NCBI GenBank assembly: GCA_016218575.1
Contig: JACRDN010000022.1
Span: 25,268 to 89,267 of the forward strand
Direction of reading: 5' to 3'
Length of the DNA stretch: 64,000 bases
From: Elusimicrobiota bacterium
GTDB lineage: Bacteria; Elusimicrobiota; Elusimicrobia; UBA1565; UBA9628
Below are positions 34,575 to 43,711 of this stretch, one piece after another; position 1 is the stretch's first letter; every line of letters begins with the position of its first letter. Position numbers and translations under genes: made by a program. The notes below the pieces were generated by a model that saw only the letters and a list, made by a program, of their open reading frames with translations, was not told the origin of the DNA and searched no databases.

Positions 34575-35501
34575 ATGGCTAATTCAAGAACAGTTGTCAT
34601 TATAGGGTCAGGGGCCGCGGCTTACACGGCGGGGATATATTCGGCCCGGGCCAACTTGAGCCCCCTGATCTTCGGCGGCGTGGCTTTAGGCGGCCAGCTC
34701 ATGATCACCTCGGACGTGGAGAATTTCCCTGGATTTCCCGAGCCCATCCTGGGCCCCGAGCTCATGGAGCGCATGAAGAAGCAGTGCGAAAGGTTGGACG
34801 TCGAAATCATCCAAGAATACGTTTCTGGCGCGGATCTTTCCAAACGGCCTTTCTTGCTTGAAACCACGGAGGGCAAGCAAGCCTCGGCCGAGGCCTTGAT
34901 CATAGCCACCGGCGCCAACGCCAAGCTCATGGGCATCGAGTCCGAGGCCCGGCTCATGGGCCACGGGGTCTCGGCCTGCGCCACCTGCGACGGCTTCTTC
35001 TTCAAGGGCAAGGAGGTCTTCGTGGTGGGCGGGGGCGACACCGCCATGGAGGAGGCCACCTTCCTCACCAAGTTCGCGAGCAAGGTCACCGTGGTCCACC
35101 GCCGGGACAAGCTGCGCGCCTCCAAGATCATGCAGGAGCGGGCCTTGAAGAACCCCAAGATCGGCTTTGTCTGGGACTCGGTCGTGACCGAGGTTCTCGG
35201 CAACGGCTCGGTGGACGGCGTCAGGCTCAAGAATTTGAAGAGCGGCAAGGAAAGCGAGGCTTCCTGCCAGGGCCTGTTCGTGGCCATCGGCCACTCTCCC
35301 ACCACGGATTTTCTCAAGGGCCAGCTCAAGCTGGACGCCGCCGGCTATATCGTCACGGATGGCCGCGCCCGGACCTCGGTCGAGGGGGTGTTCGCGGCGG
35401 GCGACGTCATGGACTCTCGCTACCGCCAGGCCGTCACGGCCGCGGGCTCTGGCTGCATGGCGGCCCTCGAGGCGGAAAGGTTCCTCGCCGAGCATGAGTG
35501 A
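34575..35501 (+). CDS. trxB: Thioredoxin-disulfide reductase
   Basis: 308 aa. NADPH-dependent FAD enzyme reducing thioredoxin. FAD motif VVIIGSGAAAYTAGIYSARA, redox centre CATC in SACATCDGFF, NADPH motif VVGGGDTAMEEATFL, and VEGVFAAGDVMDSRYRQAVTAAGSGCMAAL at the C-terminal FAD site. The stop overlaps lipA, so trxB heads the lipoate/PDH operon, perhaps keeping lipoyl and thiol groups reduced. Confidence 0.94.
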   Translation: MANSRTVVIIGSGAAAYTAGIYSARANLSPLIFGGVALGGQLMITSDVENFPGFPEPILGPELMERMKKQCERLDVEIIQEYVSGADLSKRPFLLETTEGKQASAEALIIATGANAKLMGIESEARLMGHGVSACATCDGFFFKGKEVFVVGGGDTAMEEATFLTKFASKVTVVHRRDKLRASKIMQERALKNPKIGFVWDSVVTEVLGNGSVDGVRLKNLKSGKESEASCQGLFVAIGHSPTTDFLKGQLKLDAAGYIVTDGRARTSVEGVFAAGDVMDSRYRQAVTAAGSGCMAALEAERFLAEHE

Positions 35502-36402
35502 GGCGCTCGCGGCCAAAAGCGGCCTTCCTTCCTGGCTCAAGGTCAAGCTCCCGGGCGGGGAGAATTTCAACCGGATCAAGGGCGTCTCCGCCCGCCGCAA
35601 CCTCCACACCGTCTGCGAGGAGGCCCGCTGCCCCAACATCGGGGAATGCTGGGCAGCGGGAACCGCCACCTTCATGGTCCTGGGGAACTCGTGCACCAGG
35701 GGCTGCCGCTTCTGCTCCGTCAGCGCGGCCGCGGCCCCCGCAGCGCCCGACCCCGACGAGCCCCGGAACCTGGCCGCGACCTTGGCCGATATGCGGCTTG
35801 AGTACGTCGTGCTGACCACCGTCTGCCGGGACGACCTCCCCGATCAAGGCTCCGCGCACCTGGCGGCCTGCGTGCGCGCCGCCAAGAAGCGCTGTCCGGG
35901 AATGCTCGTGGAAATTCTCCTCCAGGACTTCCGCGGCGAGGCCGAGCCCTTGAAGACCGTCCTCAACGCGGGGCCGGACGTGGTCGCCCACAATCTGGAG
36001 ACAGTCGAGCGCCTGACGCCGCAAGTGCGCGACGCCAAGGCCGGCTACCGCCAGTCCCTCGGGGTATTGGAGAACTCCCGCAAGCTGCGGCCGAATTCCC
36101 CGACGAAATCCTCCCTGATGCTGGGCCTCGGAGAGACCCAAGAAGAACTTGTGTCCGCTTTTAAGGACCTGCGCTCCGCGGGAGTCGACATCTTGACCCT
36201 CGGGCAGTACTTGAGGCCCACCGCCTCGCCGCGGCACCTGCCGGTGGCCGGGTTCATACCTCCGGAACGCTTCGAGGAGTACGGGGCCCTGGCCCGGGAG
36301 ATGGGCTTTCTCTACGTGGCCTCCGGCCCCTTCGTGCGCTCCTCCTATCGGGCCGGGGAGCTTTTTCTCAAGGGTCTTTTGGAAAAAAGCCATGCCTCTT
36401 GA
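35494..36402 (+). CDS. lipA: Lipoyl synthase
   Basis: 302 aa radical-SAM enzyme that inserts two sulfurs into protein-bound octanoate. The auxiliary cluster cysteines CEEARCPNIGEC and the radical-SAM CTRGCRFC are both intact, as is the C-terminal RSSYRAGE serine that ligates the auxiliary cluster. ATG 35494 overlaps the end of trxB; the end overlaps pdhA by 11 nt. It supplies lipoate to the E2 encoded two genes on. Confidence 0.95.
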   Translation: MSEALAAKSGLPSWLKVKLPGGENFNRIKGVSARRNLHTVCEEARCPNIGECWAAGTATFMVLGNSCTRGCRFCSVSAAAAPAAPDPDEPRNLAATLADMRLEYVVLTTVCRDDLPDQGSAHLAACVRAAKKRCPGMLVEILLQDFRGEAEPLKTVLNAGPDVVAHNLETVERLTPQVRDAKAGYRQSLGVLENSRKLRPNSPTKSSLMLGLGETQEELVSAFKDLRSAGVDILTLGQYLRPTASPRHLPVAGFIPPERFEEYGALAREMGFLYVASGPFVRSSYRAGELFLKGLLEKSHAS

Positions 36403-37519
36403 GACGATAGACCGCGGCCGCATCGAGCGCCTCGAGATTTTGAGCCCGGCCGGGATCGCCGACGCCTCCTTGGCGGCGGTGATCCCGGCCGAGAGGATTC
36501 TTGAGATGTACCGCAAGATGGTCGAGATCCGCCTCTTCGACGAGCGCGCGGTCAAGCTCCAGCGCCAAGGGCGGCTGGGCACCTACCCGCAGATTTTGGG
36601 GCAGGAAGCCACCCAAATCGTGCCGCCCCTCTGCCTGAGATCCAAGGACTGGCTCCTGCCCACCTACCGCGGCCAGGGCAGCTATTACGCGCGCGGCATG
36701 GAGCTTCGCTACTCCCTCCTGTACTGGGCGGGAGACGACCGGGGAACGAGGTTCCCGGAAGAGAACAACGACATGATGTTCGCCATCCCGGTGGGCGCCC
36801 ACCTCACCTGGGCCGCGGGCCTGGCCTGGGCCGAAAAGCTCAAGAAGCAAGATGGCGTGGCCTTGGCCTACCTCGGCGACGGCACGACTTCCAAGGGCGA
36901 CTTCCATGAGGCCCTGACCTTCGCCGGGCAGTTCAAGCTGCCCGTCATTTATCTCATCGAGAACAACCATTGGGCGATCTCGGTGCCGCGCGAAAAGCAG
37001 GCCGCCAGCCCCACCTTGGCCCAGAAGGCTTGGGGCTACGGCGCGCGCGGGCTCGTGGTAGACGGAAACGACTGCCTCGCCGTCTACAAGGCCGTGAGCG
37101 ATGCCGTGGCCGCGGCGAGAGCGGGTCTCGGGCCCACGGTCCTCGAGTGCGAGACCTACCGCATGGGCCACCACACCACGGCCGATGACGCCTCGCGTTA
37201 CCGCTCGGCCTCGGAGCTCGAGGCTTGGAAGAGAAAAGACCCCGTGGCCAGGCTCAGGCGCTACCTGGCCTTGCAGGGGCTTTGGAACGACGCCGATGAA
37301 GCCAAGCTCTTGGAAGAAGCCCAGGCCATGATCCAACGGGAGATAGAGGCCTACGAATCCTTCCCCGCGCCCAATCCCTTGAACATGTTCTCCGACAATT
37401 ACGAGAGCGCCCCGTGGCCGCTCATCGAGCAGCGCCGGGAGCTTGCGGAGCTCCTCGAGCTCAAGAAGGCCCACGAGCCCGTCTTTGAGCTGCCGCCCGC
37501 GGAGGGGCGCTTCCCGTGA
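36392..37519 (+). CDS. pdhA: Pyruvate dehydrogenase E1 component, alpha subunit
   Basis: 375 aa. With PdhB it decarboxylates pyruvate on thiamine diphosphate. TDP motif GDGTTSKGDFHEALTFAGQFKLPVIYLIENN, RLGTYPQILGQEA and FRMGHHTTADD-like YRMGHHTTADDASRY (phosphorylation-loop region) are seen. The alpha2beta2 architecture and the GTYPQ motif resemble pyruvate rather than branched-chain enzymes, but a branched-chain 2-oxoacid role cannot be excluded. It ends in a GTGA overlap with pdhB. Confidence 0.9.
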   Translation: MPLETIDRGRIERLEILSPAGIADASLAAVIPAERILEMYRKMVEIRLFDERAVKLQRQGRLGTYPQILGQEATQIVPPLCLRSKDWLLPTYRGQGSYYARGMELRYSLLYWAGDDRGTRFPEENNDMMFAIPVGAHLTWAAGLAWAEKLKKQDGVALAYLGDGTTSKGDFHEALTFAGQFKLPVIYLIENNHWAISVPREKQAASPTLAQKAWGYGARGLVVDGNDCLAVYKAVSDAVAAARAGLGPTVLECETYRMGHHTTADDASRYRSASELEAWKRKDPVARLRRYLALQGLWNDADEAKLLEEAQAMIQREIEAYESFPAPNPLNMFSDNYESAPWPLIEQRRELAELLELKKAHEPVFELPPAEGRFP

Positions 37520-38493
37520 CGGAGATGAACCTCGTCCAGGCCCTGAACCTGGGCTTAAGCCAAGCCATGGAGGCCGACCCCTCGGTCATGATCCTGGGGG
37601 AAGACGTGGGCTTGAACGGCGGGGTTTTCCGCGCCACCGAGGGGCTTTTCCAGAAATTCGGCCCGGAGCGTGTGGTGGACACGCCCCTGGCCGAGATCGG
37701 GATTCTGGGCGCCTCCATGGGCCTGGCCATGAACGGGATGCGCCCGGTCTGCGAGATCCAATTCGACGGTTTCCTGCCCTCGGTGCTCGACCAGGTGGTC
37801 TGCCATTTGGGGCGCATGCGCAACAGGACCCGCGGCCGCTATAGCCTGCCCTTGGTCCTGAGGGCACCCCACGGCGGCCTCATCCACGCCCCCGAGCACC
37901 ACTCGGAAGCGCCGGAGGCTTATTTCTGCCACACCCCTGGGATCAAGGTAATCTGTCCTTCCACGCCCCAGGACGCCAAGGGCCTGATCCAAGCCGCCAT
38001 CAACGACCCTGACCCCGTGGTCTTCTTCGAGCCCAAGGCCCTCTATAGGGCCGCTCGGGGGCCGGTGCCCCATGAGCCCTACGAGGTTCCTATCGGCAAA
38101 GCCCGGGTCGCCAGAGAGGGCGGAGACCTCACTTTCATTTCTTGGGGCGCGATGGTCGAGACCTGCCTCGCGGCCGCCGAGCGCCTCGGCCAGGAGGGAA
38201 TCTCAGCCGAGGTCCTCGACCTGCGCACCTTGGCGCCCTTGGACCTGGAGGCGATCTTGGCCAGCGCCGAGAAGACCGGCCGCGTCGTGATCGCCCACGA
38301 GGCCCCCAACGCGGGCTCCTGGGCGGCCGAGATCAGCGCTCTCATCCATGAGCGCGCCCTCTTGAAGCTCCAGGCCCCGGTCCGGCGCGTGGGCTCCTGG
38401 GACATACGCATGCCGCTTTTCCGGCTCGAAAAATACTACATTCCCGACGCCGACCGCGTCGTGGAAGCCGCGAAGAAAACCTTGTCTTTCTGA
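37516..38493 (+). CDS. pdhB: Pyruvate dehydrogenase E1 component, beta subunit
   Basis: 325 aa from GTG 37516 (ATG 37525 also possible). Transketolase-like beta subunit: ILGEDVGLNGGVFRATEGL, DTPLAEIGILGASMGLAMNGMRPVCEIQF, and the C-terminal domain ALLVHEAPN-like IAHEAPNAGSWAAEISALIHE. Pairs with PdhA; the next gene encodes the lipoyl E2 core. Confidence 0.92.
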   Translation: MTEMNLVQALNLGLSQAMEADPSVMILGEDVGLNGGVFRATEGLFQKFGPERVVDTPLAEIGILGASMGLAMNGMRPVCEIQFDGFLPSVLDQVVCHLGRMRNRTRGRYSLPLVLRAPHGGLIHAPEHHSEAPEAYFCHTPGIKVICPSTPQDAKGLIQAAINDPDPVVFFEPKALYRAARGPVPHEPYEVPIGKARVAREGGDLTFISWGAMVETCLAAAERLGQEGISAEVLDLRTLAPLDLEAILASAEKTGRVVIAHEAPNAGSWAAEISALIHERALLKLQAPVRRVGSWDIRMPLFRLEKYYIPDADRVVEAAKKTLSF

Positions 38494-38507
38494 ACTTTGG
38501 AGGAATC

Positions 38508-39659
38508 ATGATTTACGAATTCAAGCTCCCGGACATCGGAGAAGGCCTCACCGAGGGAGAGGTCGTCAAATGGCACGTCAAGGAGGGGGACGCGGTCAAG
38601 GAGAACCAGCCCCTCTGCAACGTCCTCACCGACAAGGCCGAGGTGGAGATCCCCAGCCCCAAGAGCGGCAAGGTCGTCAAGCTCATGGCCCAGGCCGGCC
38701 AGAAGGTCAAGGTCAAGGAAAGCTTGGTTGCCTTTGAGGTGGATGCAAGCGAGTCAAAGCCTCAGGCCGGCACGGCTGCCGCCGCGCAGACTCCCAGCTC
38801 ACCGGCCGCGCCCTCCGCGGGGGCCGCGGCCGTCAGCGCTACTCCCGCCGTGCGCAAGCTCGCCGCCGACCTCAAGGCGGACCTCTCCAAAATCGCCGGG
38901 ACCGGCCCCGCAGGACGGATCACGCAAGAGGATGTGAGAAAGGCCAGCGGCGGCGGCGCGGCAACGGCAGCCGAGGAGCGGCTGCCGTTCATCGGCATCC
39001 GGCGCCGCACAGCCGAAAAAATGGCCCAGAGCTCGCGCACCGTGGCCCATGTCACCCACATGGACGAGGCGGACTTCACGGCACTGGCCGCCCTCCGCGA
39101 GGAGCTCAAGGCCCAGGCCGGGCAGAAAGGCGTGAAGCTCACCTACCTCCCCTTCATCCTGAGGGCCCTCGTGAAGACCTTGAAGGAGTTCCCGAACTTC
39201 AACGCGGTCCTGGACGAGGCCGGCGGGCACATCATCCGCAAACGCTACTACAACGTCGGGATCGCCACCTCGGCCGAGCAGGGCCTGGTCGTTCCCGTTC
39301 TCAAGGGCGTGGACGGCAAGGACCTTTGGACTTTGGCCGGGGAGATCAACGCTTTGGCCGAGAAGGTGCGGGCCGGGAAGGTCGAGGTCTCCGAGCTCCA
39401 GGGAGGGACCTTCACCGTGACCAATATCGGCCCCATCGGAGGCCTGTTCGCGACCCCCATCGTCAACCACCCGGAGGTCGCGATCCTGGGCGTCATGAAA
39501 ATCCAGAAGCGCCCGGCGGTCCGCGACGGGCAGATCGCCGCCCGGGACATGGGGAACCTCGTGCTTTCCTTCGACCACCGCGTCATCGACGGGGCCGAGG
39601 CAGCGCAGTTCATGAACATGCTCGTCAAGCATCTGGAAAATCCGCGGACCCTCCTCTAA
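38508..39659 (+). CDS. pdhC: Dihydrolipoamide acyltransferase (E2) of the pyruvate dehydrogenase complex
   Basis: 383 aa. One lipoyl domain (1-80) with the lipoylated Lys in LTDKAEVEIPSP, an Ala/Pro linker (~85-115), the peripheral-subunit-binding domain (AVRKLAADLKADLSKIAGTGPAGRITQEDV) and the catalytic domain ending SFDHRVIDGAEAAQFM with the HxxxD active site. Transfers the acyl group to CoA. GGAGGA precedes the ATG. The single lipoyl domain is common in compact E2 proteins. Confidence 0.94.
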   Translation: MIYEFKLPDIGEGLTEGEVVKWHVKEGDAVKENQPLCNVLTDKAEVEIPSPKSGKVVKLMAQAGQKVKVKESLVAFEVDASESKPQAGTAAAAQTPSSPAAPSAGAAAVSATPAVRKLAADLKADLSKIAGTGPAGRITQEDVRKASGGGAATAAEERLPFIGIRRRTAEKMAQSSRTVAHVTHMDEADFTALAALREELKAQAGQKGVKLTYLPFILRALVKTLKEFPNFNAVLDEAGGHIIRKRYYNVGIATSAEQGLVVPVLKGVDGKDLWTLAGEINALAEKVRAGKVEVSELQGGTFTVTNIGPIGGLFATPIVNHPEVAILGVMKIQKRPAVRDGQIAARDMGNLVLSFDHRVIDGAEAAQFMNMLVKHLENPRTLL

Positions 39660-39660
39660 C

Positions 39661-41064
39661 ATGGCCCTCGAAACCGACGTTCTCGTCATCGGCGCAGGCC
39701 CGGGCGGCTATGTCGGCGCCATCAAGCTCGGCAAGCTCGGCAAAAAAGTCCTCCTCGTGGACAAGGACAAGCTCGGGGGGGAATGCCTCAACTACGGCTG
39801 CATCCCCTCCAAGGCCCTCATCCATTCCGCGGGCCAGCTCCACAAGGCCAAGAAGGCCCAGGGCCTCGGCCTGGAGGCCGGCGAGCTCCGCATGGATTGG
39901 GCCAAGGTCCAAGCCTGGAAAAGCGGGCTCGTCTCTGGCTTTAACCGGGGGATCGCAGGCTTGGCCAAGGGCAACGGCGTCAACGTCATGAGCGGGACCG
40001 CGCGCTTGACCGGCCCCCACGAGGCGGAAATCACCCAGCCCTCCGGGACCGAGGCCGTGCGCTTCGAGAAGGCCCTCATCGTGACCGGCTCCCGGCCCGT
40101 GTCCCTGCCGGGCTTCGAGTTCGACGGCAAGAGCATACTCAGCTCCAAGGAGGCCTTGGAGCTCTCCCAGGCCCCGGCAAGGCTCGCGGTGATCGGAGGA
40201 GGGGTGATCGGGCTTGAGATCGGCACCTTCTTCGCCAAACTGGGCTCCCAGGTGAGCGTGGTCGAGTTCATGCCCCAGCTCCTCCCCGGCATAGAGCCCG
40301 ACTTCCTCATGCCGGTGAGCCGCCAGCTCGAGAGGCTCGGCGTGAAGGTATACCTCAAATCCAAGGCCAAGGGCTGGAAAGAGGCAAACAACGCCTTGTC
40401 CGTGACCATAGAGACCCCCGAGGGCGAGAAAACCCTCGAGGCCGATAAGATTCTGTTAAGCGTGGGCCGGGCTCCCGTCACCAAGGATTTGGGCCTGGAG
40501 GCCGCGGGGGTCGCCACCGACCCCAAGGGGCACATCAAGGTCAACGAGAGATACCAGACGAGCGCCGAGACGATTTACGCGGCCGGCGACGTGGTGGGCC
40601 CCCCGTATCTCGCGCACAAGGCCTCGCGGGAGGGGATTTTGGCGGCCCTGGCCATTTGCGGCTTCTCCGCGGAGGAGCGCGGCGCGATTCCCTGGGCCGT
40701 CTTCACCGATCCCGAGATCGCCTGCGTCGGCGAAACCGAAAGCGAGGCCAAGGCCCGAGGGGCCACAGTCCTGGTCGGGAGATTCCCCTTCTCGGCCTCC
40801 GGACGCGCCCAGGCCGTGCGCGAGCCCGAGGGCTTCGTCAAGGTCGTGGCGGAGGCCCAGTCCCACAAGATACTGGGGGCCGGCATCGTGGGGCCCAACG
40901 CCTCGGACCTGATCGGGGAGGCGTGCCTGGCCGTGAGGCTCGGCGCGACCGTCGAGGACGTGGCCTCGGCCATCCATCCCCATCCGACCTTGAGCGAGTC
41001 CTTCCAGGAGGCCGCCGAGGCCTGCCTCGGCCAAGCCATCCACATCCTAGCGCCCAAGGCCTAA
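39661..41064 (+). CDS. lpd: Dihydrolipoyl dehydrogenase (E3)
   Basis: 467 aa. Reoxidises dihydrolipoamide with NAD+. FAD motif VLVIGAGPGGYVGAIKLGKLG, redox disulfide GGECLNYGCIPSK, NAD motif VIGGGVIGLEIGTFFAKLGSQVSVVE, and the C-terminal His-Glu pair in HPHPTLSES. No fused lipoyl domain. Starts 1 nt after pdhC and 4 nt before lipB. Confidence 0.96.
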   Translation: MALETDVLVIGAGPGGYVGAIKLGKLGKKVLLVDKDKLGGECLNYGCIPSKALIHSAGQLHKAKKAQGLGLEAGELRMDWAKVQAWKSGLVSGFNRGIAGLAKGNGVNVMSGTARLTGPHEAEITQPSGTEAVRFEKALIVTGSRPVSLPGFEFDGKSILSSKEALELSQAPARLAVIGGGVIGLEIGTFFAKLGSQVSVVEFMPQLLPGIEPDFLMPVSRQLERLGVKVYLKSKAKGWKEANNALSVTIETPEGEKTLEADKILLSVGRAPVTKDLGLEAAGVATDPKGHIKVNERYQTSAETIYAAGDVVGPPYLAHKASREGILAALAICGFSAEERGAIPWAVFTDPEIACVGETESEAKARGATVLVGRFPFSASGRAQAVREPEGFVKVVAEAQSHKILGAGIVGPNASDLIGEACLAVRLGATVEDVASAIHPHPTLSESFQEAAEACLGQAIHILAPKA

Positions 41065-41068
41065 CCCC

Positions 41069-41668
41069 ATGCTCGTGCGCGCGCTCGGGCTCAAGGACTA
41101 CCGGGAAGCCTGGGCCCTTCAGAAGAGCCTGGTGGAGGAGAGGCGGCAGGGGAAGATCCCGGACACCTTGCTTCTCCTTGAGCACCCGCCTGTCTACACC
41201 CGGGGCGCCTCCTCCAAATCCCCGGCTCCGGCCTTTCTGCCCCACCCCCTGCATGAGGTCGAGCGGGGAGGCGACCTCACCTATCACGGCCCCGGGCAGC
41301 TGGTGGGATACCCCATCATCCACCTGGGCGAGCGCGCCCTCAAGGTCCGGACCTACCTGCGCTCGCTGGAGGCCGTGCTTATTGAGGCCTTGCGTCCATT
41401 AGAGATAGAGGCCGAGGCCTTGAGGGGATTTACCGGAGTCTGGGCCGGCCGCCGCAAGCTCGCCTCCATCGGAATCGCGGTGAAGGATCAGGTCGCCTAC
41501 CATGGCTTTGCCTTGAACGTGAACTGCGATCTGGCCGCCTTCTCGGCCATCCATCCCTGCAATCTGGAGCCCGAGCAGATGACCTCGCTGGAGCGCCTCT
41601 GGGGGAGGCCCGCGGACTTTGGCGCCGTCCTAAGAAGAGTGGCGGAGGGCTTTCTCGAGGTCTTTTAG
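41069..41668 (+). CDS. lipB: Octanoyl-[acyl-carrier-protein]-protein N-octanoyltransferase
   Basis: 199 aa. Moves octanoate from ACP to the lipoyl domain, the step before LipA. Diagnostic RGGDLTYHGPGQLVGYP, catalytic Lys in GRRKLASIGIAV and catalytic Cys in IHPCNLEP. Its presence with lipA completes the lipoylation route inside one operon. The 3' end overlaps the convergent CAGC-motif gene by 39 nt. Confidence 0.95.
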   Translation: MLVRALGLKDYREAWALQKSLVEERRQGKIPDTLLLLEHPPVYTRGASSKSPAPAFLPHPLHEVERGGDLTYHGPGQLVGYPIIHLGERALKVRTYLRSLEAVLIEALRPLEIEAEALRGFTGVWAGRRKLASIGIAVKDQVAYHGFALNVNCDLAAFSAIHPCNLEPEQMTSLERLWGRPADFGAVLRRVAEGFLEVF

Positions 41669-41839
41669 GAACGCCGCACGGTCGGAGACCGCGTGGTAGG
41701 CGGCGGCGCGCTCCACGCTCGAGAACAAAGTCAAAAAGCACCCGGCGCAAAAGCTCACTCCGTGGCGGTCGAGTACCGCCAAGACCTCGGGATGCTCCTT
41801 GATCAGCCGCCCGAGGGTTCTTTTTTTAAGGCCAGCCAT
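41630..41839 (-). CDS. DUF1858-like small redox-motif protein
   Basis: 69 aa. Resembles DUF1858 domains linked to hybrid-cluster proteins: TLGRLIKEHPEVLAVLDRHGVSFCAGCF, where the CAGC pair could form a redox disulfide or bind metal, then ERAAAYHAVSDRAAFLKDLEKAL. It is the last gene of the minus-strand CoA cluster, overlapping the dehydrogenase gene by 37 nt, and converges with lipB. Confidence 0.7.
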   Translation of the reverse strand: MAGLKKRTLGRLIKEHPEVLAVLDRHGVSFCAGCFLTLFSSVERAAAYHAVSDRAAFLKDLEKALRHSS

Positions 41840-42888
41840 TCAAAGGGCCCCTTCGCGAAATTCATGGCGAGCTTGACCGCCATGTCTATGTCGGATTTTC
41901 CGGCCGCCCCTTCCTGGAACAGCCGCTCTGCCTCGGCGGCGACGGCACCCATGACGCGCCGCCAAACCTCATCGGGCGGCAAGCGCGAGGCCGCGGGCAA
42001 AAGGGCGAGGGCTTTGGGATTTTCCCCTGTCGGCCGGCCCGCTTTATAAAGGTAGAAACCGGCCTCATTTTTCCGCCCCAAACAGCCCGCGGCAACCAGG
42101 CTTTCCTGGAGAGGGCTGGGGGCGAATCTCTCCGGCCGGTCCAGGGCCTGGTAAATGGCCTTGGTGATGGCGAGGTTCACGTCGAGTCCGATCAAATCCA
42201 TGAGCTCGAAGGGCCCCATGGGGGTCTCGCCGATGGTCCGGCAGGCCTCGTCCAAGGCCGCGAATCCTCCGGCTTGGCAAGCCAAGCGCAGGGCTTCGAG
42301 ATAAAATGGTCTCATGACACGGTTGACGATAAACCCGGGAGTGTCCTTGACCTCCACCGGGGTCTTTCTGAGCGCCGTCAAGGCGAAATCCCACGCCGCC
42401 TGGAACGCCTCGAGGCTCGTGCGGGGAGCGCGCGAGAGCTCGACCAATTTCATGACGAGGGGGGGATTGAAAAAATGCATGCCCAGGACCCGCTCAGGAG
42501 CGGCGGCGGCGGCGGCGATGGCGGCGACCGACAGGGAGGAGGTGTTGGTGGCGAGAATCGCCTGGGGGCAGATGAGGTCGAGCTCCTGGAAGACGCGGCG
42601 CTTGAGCCCCAAGTCCTCGCTCACAGCCTCGATGACGAGGTCGGCCCCCTCGAGCTCCCGGATCTCGGGGGAAAAGCCTATGGAGAAGAGCGCCCTCTGG
42701 CTCTGCAGCAAGGTGAGCTTGCCTTTCAAAACGGCCTGGTCGAGATTTTGCCGGATGCCCTCCCTGGCTTTCTCCAGGGCCACGGGATCGGCGTCGGATA
42801 TCTTGACGGAGAAGCCGCTCTGGGCGCAGAGCTGGGCCAGGCCCGAACCCATGGTGCCGGCCCCGACCACGCCGACGCGCTGGATCAT
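41803..42888 (-). CDS. 3-hydroxyacyl-CoA dehydrogenase (Hbd/PaaH-like)
   Basis: 361 aa from ATG 42888 (ATGA overlap with the PaaA-like gene). NAD motif VGVVGAGTMGSGLAQLCAQSG, LIEAVSED-type VIEAVSEDLGLKRRVF, ATNTSSLSV, GMHFFNPPLVMKLVEL (catalytic His region), DTPGFIVNRV, then a second C-terminal dimerisation half. Oxidises an (S)-3-hydroxyacyl-CoA with NAD+; PaaH does this for 3-hydroxyadipyl-CoA in phenylacetate breakdown. Longer than Hbd (~280 aa), with ~60 extra C-terminal residues resembling the second 3HCDH domain. Confidence 0.9.
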   Translation of the reverse strand: MIQRVGVVGAGTMGSGLAQLCAQSGFSVKISDADPVALEKAREGIRQNLDQAVLKGKLTLLQSQRALFSIGFSPEIRELEGADLVIEAVSEDLGLKRRVFQELDLICPQAILATNTSSLSVAAIAAAAAAPERVLGMHFFNPPLVMKLVELSRAPRTSLEAFQAAWDFALTALRKTPVEVKDTPGFIVNRVMRPFYLEALRLACQAGGFAALDEACRTIGETPMGPFELMDLIGLDVNLAITKAIYQALDRPERFAPSPLQESLVAAGCLGRKNEAGFYLYKAGRPTGENPKALALLPAASRLPPDEVWRRVMGAVAAEAERLFQEGAAGKSDIDMAVKLAMNFAKGPFEWLALKKEPSGG

Positions 42889-43709
42889 CCGGGGATGAAG
42901 GGTTCCTCGGACATCTTGTCCCGCTCGGGCCTCCAGGCCGGGACCTCGAGCCCGAACTCGGAGCACTTCTCCCCGATCTCCTTGGCGAAGGCCTGCCGGA
43001 CCTCCTCGTTGTCGCGCTTCTTGAGCCCCAACCGCCGGTAAATCTTATTCTTGGGGGAATCGGCCCGGCCGAAAATGTTCATGGTGCGGGGGTACCATCG
43101 CTCCAAGGCCTCCTGGACCGGTCCCCGGGTCTTGGAATCGCCCGCCAAGGCCTTCACCCAGGAGTCGCCGTGGGCCATGTGCATGGCCTCTTCCTTGAAA
43201 ATTCCCTCCATGCCGTCGCACCAAGGCTTGTAGGAGCAATCCAAGGAATCCTCGAGCTGGTGCCCGGCCCCGCGGTCCATGCAGAAATTGAACATGATGA
43301 AGTCATACCAGGTCTCGATCGGGTAATAGAAAATGTTGACCCTCTTGTCATCGGCGACCCGGGCGGTGCCGAGGTCCTTCTTGTCCACCCGCAGGTTGAA
43401 ATTATGGCTGTTGTAATAGGCGTCCACGTCCACGCCCAAGCCCTCCAGGAGGCGGTACATGACGCGGGCGTGCCGCACCTCGTCCTTGACGATCTGCGAG
43501 ACCTGCAAAGTCTCCTTGATGTCCGGGGACTTCATGATCCAGGGAACGTAGCCAAAGGCGCCGGCCAGCTCCGAGTCGGCCTGCATCATCATGAGGTGGG
43601 TTAAATGCCCGCGGTACTCCTCGGTCATCTCCGCCATGGTCTCGACCTTGCCGCCCCGGGCCAGCTTCTCGGCCAGGCGCTCCTCCTTGATCCTCTCTGG
43701 CTCTTTCAT
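42885..43709 (-). CDS. PaaA-like di-iron (phenylacetyl-CoA epoxidase-type) protein
   Basis: 274 aa from ATG 43709, chosen because AAGGGG lies ~8 nt upstream (ATG 43715 is too close to it). A ferritin-like four-helix bundle with a complete carboxylate di-iron set: E47 (ADSELAG), E77-x2-H80 (DEVRHAR), E153 (QLEDS) and E174-x2-H177 (EEAMHMAH). This is the PF05138 PaaA/PaaC family; PaaA, with PaaBCE, epoxidises phenylacetyl-CoA using O2. The complete metal set points to the catalytic PaaA rather than the scaffold PaaC. No paaB, paaC, paaD or paaE gene is present, so redox partner and substrate are unknown. BoxB-type enzymes are a related possibility. Confidence 0.8.
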   Translation of the reverse strand: MKEPERIKEERLAEKLARGGKVETMAEMTEEYRGHLTHLMMMQADSELAGAFGYVPWIMKSPDIKETLQVSQIVKDEVRHARVMYRLLEGLGVDVDAYYNSHNFNLRVDKKDLGTARVADDKRVNIFYYPIETWYDFIMFNFCMDRGAGHQLEDSLDCSYKPWCDGMEGIFKEEAMHMAHGDSWVKALAGDSKTRGPVQEALERWYPRTMNIFGRADSPKNKIYRRLGLKKRDNEEVRQAFAKEIGEKCSEFGLEVPAWRPERDKMSEEPFIPG

Positions 43710-43711
43710 GT

